Shown here in pieces: positions 1 through 5,477 of a stretch of DNA of 13,297 bases. How positions within the stretch are numbered: the first letter of the stretch is position 1; the number at the start of each line of letters is the position of its first letter. The notes beneath the pieces are model-generated. The model saw nothing but the letters and a program-made list of their open reading frames with translations, had not been told where the DNA came from and did not search any database. The stretch spans positions 1-13,297 of the forward strand of contig JAXDIE010000044.1 of NCBI GenBank assembly GCA_034664165.1, written 5' to 3'. The DNA comes from JACCVG01 sp034664165 (lineage in GTDB: Bacteria; Actinomycetota; Thermoleophilia; Solirubrobacterales; Thermoleophilaceae). A program made the position numbers and the translations under genes.

Positions 1-402
1 GGCAACAACCTGATCTGCGGCGGCAACGGCAACGACACCATCCACGCCGGCTTTGAGCGCACGGACACCGCAGGCGGTAAGGGCGACGACAAGATCTTCG
101 GCGAGGGTGGGCCGGACATCCTGTCCGGTGGTGCCGGCGACGACTACATCGAGGGCGGCCCTGACTCCCAGCGGATCTATGGCGAGTCGTCTGATCCGAG
201 CGAGAAGGACACCGGAGACGACACGCTTGTCGGCGGCGACAATGACCAAGGCGATTCGCTGGTCGGCGGCCTCGGGGCCGATTCGCTGAACGGTGGCGAG
301 GCCGGGAACGACTTCTGCGAGGGGTCCCGGAACAGCGAGCTCACAGACGACGGCTCTGTTGACACGGGGATCGGCTGCGAGCACCTCACGGCCATCCCGT
401 AG
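1..402 (+). CDS. RTX-like calcium-binding repeat protein, C-terminal part (5' end cut off)
   Basis: The reading frame is open from base 1 to a TAG at 400-402, giving 133 residues with no start codon, so the gene begins upstream of the window. The product has imperfect Gly/Asp nonapeptide-like repeats: GGNGNDTIH, GGKGDDKIFGEGG, GGAGDDYIEGG, GGLGADSLNGG. In the hemolysin-type (RTX) family such repeats fold into a calcium-binding parallel beta-roll, usually in secreted or surface proteins. Three cysteines are visible (LIC near the start, DFCEG, IGCEH at the end). Cysteines are unusual in classical RTX toxins but, from memory, common in actinobacterial relatives, where they may form disulfides outside the cell. 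The repeats run nearly to the C-terminus, and I see no separate secretion signal. The gene converges on the sugar dehydrogenase, with 22 bp between stops. The role is unknown; catalytic or adhesive domains, if any, lie outside the window. Confidence 0.8.
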   Translation, partial: GNNLICGGNGNDTIHAGFERTDTAGGKGDDKIFGEGGPDILSGGAGDDYIEGGPDSQRIYGESSDPSEKDTGDDTLVGGDNDQGDSLVGGLGADSLNGGEAGNDFCEGSRNSELTDDGSVDTGIGCEHLTAIP

Positions 403-424
403 CCACGGACCGGGAGCGGGTGGC
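402..424. terminator. Possible short bidirectional hairpin between convergent genes
   Basis: GCCAC at 402-406 pairs with GTGGC at 420-424, and CCG at 410-412 can pair with CGG at 417-419 around a GGAG loop. The hairpin fills exactly the 22-bp gap between the two convergent stop codons. There is no U-tract on either side, so it is not a canonical intrinsic terminator. Short GC stems also arise by chance in DNA this rich. Confidence 0.25.
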
Positions 425-1534
425 TCAGCAGGGCTTCTTCGAGCCGCCCGCGCTCGGCACGATCTTCGACACCGGTCCGTCGAGGGACACCGTGTACACG
501 CATCCGCCGGCGTCCTCGCCGAAGGACACCAGACTGTCGACGCGCAGACCGGTTGGGCGGTCGTCCGCTCCGGACGGCACGTTGATCGACCTGACCGTCG
601 GGTCGCATAGGTCGCCGTAGATGTAGCGGCCGGACAGGTCGGTCAGCTTGGGATCCCGGACCACGTAGCCGCCCGTTATCGAGCAGCCACGGGCGTGGCT
701 GTAGTCGAAGATCGGGTTGATGACCGTCCCGGACGGGGTGCATGGCAGGTCGGGGTCGAGGGTGTCGGGCGTCGCGATGGTGCCTTCGCGGCACTTCCAG
801 CCGAAGTTCCCGCCACGGAGCTGGCCGAGGGTTCCGTAGTCGATCTCCTCGCGATCGCCCTGGCCCACGTCGCCGATCACCATGGCGCCGGTCTGGCGGT
901 CGAAGGAGAAGCGGTAGGGGTTGCGCAGCCCGATCGCGAACTTCTCGGGCCCGCCCGCTGGATTGCTGGGGTCAATCCGGAGCATCTTGCCCAGGAGGAC
1001 GCCGGGGTTCTGGGCGTTGTTGGGCTGGTCGTAGGCGCCGCCACCGTCGCCGGTTCCCGCGTAGAGCAGGCCGTCGGGGCCAAACTGCAGCTGTCCGCCG
1101 TTGTGGTTGGACTGGCCGGGATGGGGGACCGAGAAGAGCAGCTTGCGGCTGCCGGCGTTGGCGCGCAACGGGTCCTTGGAGTTGCGCTTGAACGCGTCGA
1201 CCCGGATGTTCCCGCTGCGATCGGTGGAGTAGGTGTAGAAGCGGTGGTTCTTCTTGTAGCCGGGGTCGAAGGCCATCGAGAGCAGCCCACGCTCTCCCTC
1301 CACCGTCGTGCTCTTCGAGATGTCCAAGAATGGCTTCTTGATCAGCTTGCCGTCCTTCATCACCCGGATCAGGCCCTCCCGCTCGGTAACGAACAGGCGG
1401 TTGTGGTCTGCGCGCGGCGCGGTGACGTAGGTGGGGGACTGGAAGTTGCCGACCTTCTTCAGGGTCACGGCGCCCGCGCCGGCGGGGAAGAGCGCCATCC
1501 CGACGGCCGCTGCGGCAAGCACGCTGGAGGTCAT
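425..1534 (-). CDS. PQQ-dependent aldose sugar dehydrogenase (GSDH/YliI family), secreted
   Basis: The 369-residue protein starts at ATG 1534; an in-frame TAA four codons upstream rules out a longer form. Residues 1-22 look like a signal peptide (hydrophobic, ending AGAGA before VTL), although the first residues carry no Lys or Arg. The rest matches the soluble glucose/sorbosone dehydrogenase family, a six-bladed beta-propeller that oxidises aldoses with PQQ. Visible signatures are GLLSMAFDP (83-91), SNHNGGQLQFGPDG (142-155) with the presumed catalytic base His144, LYAGTGDGG (157-165), GLRNPYRFSFD (202-212) with a cofactor-contacting Arg, and GDVGQ (221-225). Six cysteines lie in the C-terminal third, consistent with an exported, disulfide-bonded protein. 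It is the last gene of an apparent (-) run, 19 bp after the ligase stop. PQQ synthesis genes are not in view, so the cofactor would be made elsewhere or scavenged. Family assignment is firm; the substrate is not. Confidence 0.9.
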   Translation of the reverse strand: MTSSVLAAAAVGMALFPAGAGAVTLKKVGNFQSPTYVTAPRADHNRLFVTEREGLIRVMKDGKLIKKPFLDISKSTTVEGERGLLSMAFDPGYKKNHRFYTYSTDRSGNIRVDAFKRNSKDPLRANAGSRKLLFSVPHPGQSNHNGGQLQFGPDGLLYAGTGDGGGAYDQPNNAQNPGVLLGKMLRIDPSNPAGGPEKFAIGLRNPYRFSFDRQTGAMVIGDVGQGDREEIDYGTLGQLRGGNFGWKCREGTIATPDTLDPDLPCTPSGTVINPIFDYSHARGCSITGGYVVRDPKLTDLSGRYIYGDLCDPTVRSINVPSGADDRPTGLRVDSLVSFGEDAGGCVYTVSLDGPVSKIVPSAGGSKKPC

Positions 1535-1553
1535 GCGCCCAGATTACGCCTCG

Positions 1554-2516
1554 TCAGCCGCGAAGCTGGTCGGTCAGGCACTCGTCGGGGCGCTTGTCGG
1601 AGCGCCAGCGCAGGAACTTCGCGCCGTGGCGGATCCGGTCGCCGGTGATGTGGTCGAAGGCGATCTCGCACACCAGCTCCGGCTTCATGCCCTCCCAGGC
1701 CAGGTCCTCCTCGGACTTCCAGCGGCTCGGGGCGCCGCTTCCGTGCTCGCCGCTGCGGTGCGGCTCGAGCAGGTCCAGCAGCTCGCGCTTCTGCTTGGCG
1801 CTGAAGCCGGACGTGTGGCCCACGACCTGAAGCTCTCCCGCCTCGTTGTACATGCCCAGGATCAGCGAGCCGACGGTGCCGGGCTCCTTGCCGAAGCGGA
1901 ACGCGGCCACTACGCAGTCGGCCGTTCGGATCCGCTTGATCTTCACCATCCCCTTGCGCTCCCCGGGCAGGTAGAGCGAATCGGCCTGCTTGGCCATCAC
2001 GCCCTCGGAGTCGCCGGTCAGCCACTGGGACGCGGCGTCGTCGGCGTCAGCGGTCATCGGGCTCAGGTCGATCGGGCCGCCGACGATTCCCTCCAGCACC
2101 TTGCGGCGCTCCAGGTAGGGCAGCTCCATCACCACTTTGTCATCCAGGGCGAGGAGGTCGAAGGCCACGAAGGCCGCCGGGGTCTCCTGCGCCAGCTTCT
2201 CCACGCGCGAGGCCGCCGGGTGGATCCGCTGGCTCAGCAGGTCGAACTCATGGATGCCGTCGACAACGATGACCATCTCGCCGTCGACCACCGCCCGTTC
2301 GGCCGGCAGCTCCTTCAGCTGCTCGACGACCTCGGGGAAGTAGCGGTTCATGGGCTTGCCGTTGCGGCTCTGGAGATAGATCTCCTCGCCATCCCGGAAG
2401 GCGATGATCCGGAAGCCATCCCATTTGGGCTCGTAGCGCCACTCGTCCCCCTGGGGGAGCTCCTTGGCCGACTTGGCCAGCTGCGGCTTGATCGGGGGCT
2501 CGAGCGGAAGCGCCAC
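1554..2516 (-). CDS. ligC: ATP-dependent DNA ligase, LigC-type, stand-alone
   Basis: The 320-residue protein carries the nucleotidyltransferase motifs of ATP-dependent DNA ligases: motif I KWDGFR at 31-36 (Lys31 forms the ligase-AMP), motif III VVDGE at 76-80, motif IIIa FVAFD at 116-120, motif IV EGVMAK at 171-176, and motif V MVKIKR at 190-195. An OB-fold domain follows, with a motif VI-like RHGAKFLRWRSDK near 296-308. It lacks the polymerase and phosphoesterase domains of full LigD. Its length is close to mycobacterial LigC (about 350 residues), which seals nicks in repair beside the NAD-dependent replicative ligase. The start is GTG at 2516, four bases after the TGA of the SDR gene, with a GGAAGG-like ribosome site inside the SDR end; the two are probably cotranscribed. 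No Ku, primase-polymerase or nuclease gene is nearby, so its pathway cannot be read from context. The symbol is by similarity. Confidence 0.9.
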   Translation of the reverse strand: MALPLEPPIKPQLAKSAKELPQGDEWRYEPKWDGFRIIAFRDGEEIYLQSRNGKPMNRYFPEVVEQLKELPAERAVVDGEMVIVVDGIHEFDLLSQRIHPAASRVEKLAQETPAAFVAFDLLALDDKVVMELPYLERRKVLEGIVGGPIDLSPMTADADDAASQWLTGDSEGVMAKQADSLYLPGERKGMVKIKRIRTADCVVAAFRFGKEPGTVGSLILGMYNEAGELQVVGHTSGFSAKQKRELLDLLEPHRSGEHGSGAPSRWKSEEDLAWEGMKPELVCEIAFDHITGDRIRHGAKFLRWRSDKRPDECLTDQLRG

Positions 2517-2520
2517 CGGG

Positions 2521-3306
2521 TCAGCCCTTCCGCGGCGCGGCCGAGGTGCCCCGGAGTGTTCGCAGGAATAGGTCCGAGACCTTCGGCGAAAGGCCGTGCG
2601 CGATCCGCAGGACCTTGACGATGATCGGGTAGTCCACTGCCCGTTTGTCCTGGCGGACTGCCTCGACCACCCTCCTGGCCAAGGGCGGGGCGGGCGCCTC
2701 CTGGTCGTTCTTGCGCCAGGGCGGCATGCGGTCGATCTCGTGGGCGTGAAGGTCGGATTCGACCTCGCCCGGGTAGACCACTGTCACGCCGACCCCGGTC
2801 CCGTCGAGCTCGTGCCAGAGCGCCTCGCCGAACAGCCGCTGCGCGCCCTTGGTGCTCCCGTAGACCGCCGCCCACGGGAACGCGCGGTAGCCGGCGCCGG
2901 ACGAGGTGATGACGATGTGCCCGCGACCCCGCTCGATCATTCCCGGCAGGGCCGCCTTCACCGAGTGCACGCAGCCCATCCAGTTCACGTCGGTCATCTC
3001 CTGGATCTCTTCGATCGGCTGGTCGATGAACCGGCGGTAGTGGGCCAGCCCGGCGTTGGCCACCATCACGTCGCACTGGCCGAAGCGATCTACGGCGGCG
3101 GCGATCGATGCGGCATCCGCCACGTCGGCCGGCAGCGCCATGTGGCCGTCACCTGGCAGCACGGCCGCGATCTCGGTCAGCTGCTTCTCCGACCGGGCCA
3201 CCAGCCCGACCGTGCAGCCGGTGGCGGCGAACTCCTGGGCCATCGCCCGGCCGATGCCGCGCGATGCGCCGGTCACGATCACTCTGGTGCCTGGGCCGAT
3301 CTCCAT
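2521..3306 (-). CDS. Short-chain dehydrogenase/reductase (SDR)
   Basis: This 261-residue classical SDR binds NAD(P)H through TGASRGIG (12-19) on a Rossmann fold. It has an Asp-Val pair (61-62), NAG (84-86), an active-site Asn108, and the catalytic Ser136-Tyr149-Lys153 set (YGSTK). PGEVESD (179-185) follows, in the position where family members contact cofactor and substrate. Arg38 after beta-strand 2 suggests NADPH preference. The fold and C-terminal half recall 3-ketodihydrosphingosine-reductase-like SDRs, but substrate cannot be fixed from sequence. I chose ATG 3306 because the Rossmann motif follows after the usual ten residues. A longer in-frame start exists at 3498 but would add 64 residues of non-SDR sequence overlapping the divergent regulator. 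It appears to be the first gene of a (-) run with the ligase and sugar dehydrogenase; the three functions are not obviously related. Confidence 0.9.
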   Translation of the reverse strand: MEIGPGTRVIVTGASRGIGRAMAQEFAATGCTVGLVARSEKQLTEIAAVLPGDGHMALPADVADAASIAAAVDRFGQCDVMVANAGLAHYRRFIDQPIEEIQEMTDVNWMGCVHSVKAALPGMIERGRGHIVITSSGAGYRAFPWAAVYGSTKGAQRLFGEALWHELDGTGVGVTVVYPGEVESDLHAHEIDRMPPWRKNDQEAPAPPLARRVVEAVRQDKRAVDYPIIVKVLRIAHGLSPKVSDLFLRTLRGTSAAPRKG

Positions 3307-3313
3307 CAACGGG

Positions 3314-3351
3314 CATCGTATGTCCGGCGAGGTCACGGCGCAGCTACGATG
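3314..3351. promoter_or_regulatory. Divergent control region with paired TACGAT boxes
   Basis: The 70-bp gap between the SDR and the DtxR-family gene contains TACGAT on the (+) strand at 3345-3350 and TACGAT on the (-) strand at 3315-3320. Together with one flanking base they form a 7-bp inverted repeat (CATCGTA, 24 bp, TACGATG). Each fits TAnnnT, the minimal -10 pattern. The (+) box would give a leader of about 20 bases with GGAG upstream of the TTG start. The (-) box would give an almost leaderless SDR message. I see no convincing -35 hexamers and no DtxR/IdeR-box-like 19-bp palindrome, so this is tentative. Confidence 0.35.
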
Positions 3352-3366
3352 GGCCAGAACCCGAAC

Positions 3367-3370
3367 GGAG
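3367..3370 (+). promoter_or_regulatory. Ribosome binding site deciding a TTG start
   Basis: GGAG lies six bases before the TTG at 3377-3379. It is the clearest Shine-Dalgarno match in the region and is the reason for preferring TTG over the in-frame ATG at 3320. Confidence 0.6.
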
Positions 3371-3376
3371 ACCAAA

Positions 3377-4105
3377 TTGGCCGAGACAAAGACCGCCCGT
3401 GAGCATGCGACAGAGGCCGAGGAGGAGTATCTCGAGACTCTGTTCTGGCTGATGGAGGCCGGCCTGCCGATGACCGGCGCCAACATCGCCCGGGCCATGC
3501 AGCTCTCCGCCCCGACGGTCCACGAGATGATCGGCCGCCTGGAGTCCGACGGCTACGTCGAACGCCGCGCCGACAAGTCGCTGATCTTCACCAAGGCCGG
3601 CCATGAGCACGCCTCCAAGGTGGTTCGCCGCCACAGGCTGGTCGAGCGCTTCCTGACCGACGTCCTGGGCATCCCCTGGGACGAGGTACACGAGGAGGCA
3701 TCCCGCCTGGAGCACGCCATGTCGCCGGTGCTGGAGGAGCGCATGCTCTCCGCGATCGGCGATGCCACGACGTGCCCCCACGGCCACCCGATCCTCGAGG
3801 GCACGCGCGAGGCCGGCGTTCCGCTTGCCGATGTCGAGGAGGGAGCCAAGGTGCGGATCCTGCGCTTCGAGAACGAGGCAGAGGATCTTCTCCACTATCT
3901 GATGGAGGCGGGGCTCGAGCCCGGGCTGGAGGGCGAGGTCAGCGCGATCGACGACGACGAGGTGGTCATCGCGGTCGCTGGTGGGACCCGGTCGGTGACC
4001 CGCAGCGTGGCGGAGACGGTCTCGGTGGTGGCGGACCCGTCACCGCCGGTGCGGACGGCGCTGCCCGGGACCCTGGTCCTGGGCAAGGACCGCTACGGGC
4101 GGTAG
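3377..4105 (+). CDS. DtxR/MntR-family metal-dependent transcriptional regulator
   Basis: The 242-residue protein has the three-part layout of iron- or manganese-responsive repressors: an N-terminal winged helix (about 15-75, recognition region SAPTVHEMIGRLESDGY), a metal-binding dimerisation domain (about 80-145, containing CPHGHPI at 133-139), and a C-terminal FeoA/SH3-like domain (about 152-240). Such proteins bind operators when loaded with Fe(II) or Mn(II). Likely ligands are Glu17 and Glu20 (as in MntR Asp8/Glu11), His86, Glu112 and His113. The residue equivalent to DtxR Cys102 or MntR Glu99 is Ser109, which is unusual. I chose the TTG at 3377: GGAG at 3367-3370 sits six bases upstream, and the family's N-terminus follows directly. 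An in-frame ATG at 3320 would add 19 residues but lacks a comparable ribosome site. The gene is divergent from the SDR; its targets are not evident here. Confidence 0.9.
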   Translation: MAETKTAREHATEAEEEYLETLFWLMEAGLPMTGANIARAMQLSAPTVHEMIGRLESDGYVERRADKSLIFTKAGHEHASKVVRRHRLVERFLTDVLGIPWDEVHEEASRLEHAMSPVLEERMLSAIGDATTCPHGHPILEGTREAGVPLADVEEGAKVRILRFENEAEDLLHYLMEAGLEPGLEGEVSAIDDDEVVIAVAGGTRSVTRSVAETVSVVADPSPPVRTALPGTLVLGKDRYGR

Positions 4106-4115
4106 TCCAGGCGTT

Positions 4116-4141
4116 TACGGCAACGGCGGCAATGAAGGTGG
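4116..4141 (+). repeat. Left terminal inverted repeat
   Basis: This 26-bp arm matches the reverse complement of 4313-4338 at 24 of 26 positions. As RNA, one mismatch becomes a G-U pair, so a nearly continuous 26-bp stem could form. The arm starts 10 bp after the regulator's stop codon. Confidence 0.8.
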
Positions 4142-4165
4142 GCACGTGACGCCGCCGCCAAATTG

Positions 4166-4208
4166 CCACCGTCCTGAGGAGTGGGTCTATAGGACCCGTA
4201 GAACAGGA
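4166..4208 (+). repeat. Internal 43-bp repeat, copy A (hairpin-forming)
   Basis: Copy A agrees with copy B (4239-4281) at 37 of 43 positions; four of the six differences fall in the asymmetric internal-loop segment 4178-4181. It is itself a nested palindrome: GTCCTG at 4171-4176 pairs with CAGGAC at 4204-4209, and GGGTC at 4183-4187 pairs with GACCC at 4193-4197 around a TATAG loop. The segment between the stems on the 3' side, GTAGAA, is identical in both copies. Confidence 0.8.
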
Positions 4209-4238
4209 CAAATCGCGAATCGGCCCCACCTGATGGAC

Positions 4239-4281
4239 CTACCGTCCTGACTTTTGGGTCTATAGCACCCGTAGAACAGGA
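4239..4281 (+). repeat. Internal 43-bp repeat, copy B (hairpin-forming)
   Basis: This is the second copy, 73 bp downstream of copy A. TCCTG at 4245-4249 pairs with CAGGA at 4277-4281, and GGGT at 4256-4259 pairs with ACCC at 4267-4270. The loop is CTATAGC, because copy A's G at 4193 is C here. Both copies keep the stems, the CTATAG core and the 3' GTAGAA segment while the 5' internal-loop bases differ (GGAGT against CTTTT). That looks like retention of a structure. A weaker match continues past the core (GGCCCC in each spacer), so the true unit may be about 73 bp. Confidence 0.8.
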
Positions 4282-4312
4282 TGCTTCGGGTTTGTGGCCC
4301 CGAGCCGGGCCA

Positions 4313-4338
4313 CCACCCTCATTGCTGCCGTTGCCGTA
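4313..4338 (-). repeat. Right terminal inverted repeat
   Basis: Read on the (-) strand this arm begins TACGGCAACGGC and mirrors 4116-4141 with two mismatches. Its outer edge directly abuts the TAG stop codon (4339-4341) of the aminotransferase. Confidence 0.8.
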
Positions 4339-5430
4339 CTACAGCGACGCGTAGGCGTCGGCCAGCCGGCCCACGCCCTCGCTGATCTGCTCGGGCGTCA
4401 CGCCCGAATACGCCAGGCGCAGTGAGCTGCCGCCGCCGTCCAGGAAGAAATCCGTTCCCTTCACGAACTGCAGGCCCCGCTCGGCCGCAGCAGCGAACAG
4501 CGCTGCGCCGTCGGTGCCCTCGGGCAGGTCGATCCAGAGGAAGTAACCGCCCTCGGGCTCCACGAACTTCGCGTCCGGAATCTGGGTGCGCAGCTCGGCG
4601 CAGAGCACGTCCCGGCGCTCGCGCAGCGCGTCCTTGACCGTCGCGATCGCCCCGTCCATCCCGCCCGAGCGGCAGAACTGGTTCACGATCGACTCGGCCA
4701 CCATGTTCGGGGAGATGTAGGTGTTGGTTGCGATCTTCACGATCCGGCCGATCCGGTCGGCCGGGCCGACCAGGTAGCCCACGCGAATGCCCGGGCAGAC
4801 GGTCTTGGAGAAGGACGACGCGTACACCACGTGCTCGGCGCCGCCCGGCAGCTCGAGCATGCGCGGCAGCGGCTCACCCGCGAAGCGGATGTCCACGTAG
4901 GGATCGTCCTCGAAGATCAGGAAGCCGTAGGCGGCAGCCAGCTCGAGCAGCTTCTGGCGCTTGGGCATGCTCAGCGTGCAGCCACCGGGGTTGTGGAAGT
5001 TGGGAATGATGTGCGCCAGCTTGGGGCGCGCGCCGTCGACCAGGGCCTGCTCCAGCGCGACCACGTCGATGCCGTCGTCCTCCAGCGGGATCGCGATGAT
5101 CTCGGCGCCGAGGCCCTTCAGGGAGAGCAGCGTCCGGTCATAGGTCGGCGCCTCGACGATCACCTTGTCGCCGGCGGCCACGCACTCCTGGAACAGGAAG
5201 GCATCGGCCTGCATCGATCCGTTGGTGACGATCACCTGCTCGGCGGGCACGCCGTGCTTCTCCGCGATCCACTCGCGGAGCGGCACGTAGCCGATCGCGG
5301 TGCCGTACATGCACGTGCCGGCGGGGTCGTTCTCGAAGGCGGCGTTGGCTGCTGCGCGGAGCTCGTCGACGGCGACGATGTCAAGAGAAGGTGCGCCGCG
5401 GGCGAAGGAGATGGGGGCTGGATCGGCCAT
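4339..5430 (-). CDS. PLP-dependent aminotransferase, class I/II (2-aminoadipate/MocR-like)
   Basis: The 363-residue protein is a fold-type I aminotransferase. Visible cofactor residues are Asn147 in NFHNPGG (144-150), Asp175 and Tyr178 in EDDPY (174-178), the Schiff-base Lys209 in SSFSKTVCPGIRVGY (205-219), and a carboxylate-binding Arg338 in SLRLAYSG. The wording around these motifs fits the LysN/2-aminoadipate aminotransferase group, which also supplies the effector domain of MocR regulators. There is no N-terminal DNA-binding domain, so this is an enzyme rather than a regulator. The amino donor and acceptor cannot be read from sequence. It starts at ATG 5430, with a GGGG ribosome-site-like run just upstream. 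A TATATC box (5439-5444, - strand) might give it its own near-leaderless promoter. It lies 47 bp after sucD on the same strand, so it may also be read from the sucCD transcript. Confidence 0.87.
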   Translation of the reverse strand: MADPAPISFARGAPSLDIVAVDELRAAANAAFENDPAGTCMYGTAIGYVPLREWIAEKHGVPAEQVIVTNGSMQADAFLFQECVAAGDKVIVEAPTYDRTLLSLKGLGAEIIAIPLEDDGIDVVALEQALVDGARPKLAHIIPNFHNPGGCTLSMPKRQKLLELAAAYGFLIFEDDPYVDIRFAGEPLPRMLELPGGAEHVVYASSFSKTVCPGIRVGYLVGPADRIGRIVKIATNTYISPNMVAESIVNQFCRSGGMDGAIATVKDALRERRDVLCAELRTQIPDAKFVEPEGGYFLWIDLPEGTDGAALFAAAAERGLQFVKGTDFFLDGGGSSLRLAYSGVTPEQISEGVGRLADAYASL

Positions 5431-5477
5431 ATCCCCAAGATATAGATCGGCCGGAGCCGACAGGTTGCGGGTCGCGT

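Larger units (their letters stand above)
4116..4338. repeat. Composite palindromic element with terminal inverted repeats (MITE-like or structured RNA)
   Basis: The whole gap between two convergent genes is one symmetrical structure of 223 bp. Its ends are inverted repeats: the left arm begins TACGGCAACGGC at 4116, and the right arm, read on the other strand from 4338, begins TACGGCAACGGC too. Over the first 26 bases the arms agree at 24 (differences at positions 13 and 21). Inside sit two tandem units of about 73 bp, each with a 43-bp hairpin-forming core. Both ends carry TA, as expected for a TA-targeting (IS630/mariner-like) insertion, but TA is palindromic, so this is weak evidence. There is no coding capacity. 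It could be a non-autonomous mobile element, a repeat of the REP/BIME kind, a small structured RNA, or an elaborate two-way terminator for the genes on either side. The inverted and direct repeats are plainly visible; the nature is inferred. Confidence 0.75.

Noticed and set aside
1431..2618. A 395-codon open frame on the (+) strand opposite the ligase, and another at 695-1648 opposite the sugar dehydrogenase
   Set aside because: Both lie antisense to genes with full sets of catalytic motifs, and their composition is that of GC-rich shadow frames.
3056..3376. Upstream extension of the DtxR-family reading frame
   Set aside because: This open stretch is antisense to the SDR gene, and family similarity begins only after the TTG at 3377, which has a good ribosome binding site.
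3307..3498. A 64-residue N-terminal extension of the SDR from an ATG at 3498
   Set aside because: The extension is unlike any SDR N-terminus, overlaps the start of the divergent regulator, and the TGxxxGxG motif sits at the normal distance from the ATG at 3306.
4166..4281. The two 43-bp repeats as a minimal CRISPR array
   Set aside because: There are only two copies with 14% divergence, the spacer is 30 bp with partial similarity to the following segment, there are no cas genes, and the whole lies inside a larger inverted repeat.
4116..4338. The element as an integron attC site or a dif site
   Set aside because: I see no R'/R'' core (GTTRRRY/RYYYAAC) and no Xer-type binding arms. The 26-bp arms and tandem cores do not match either type.
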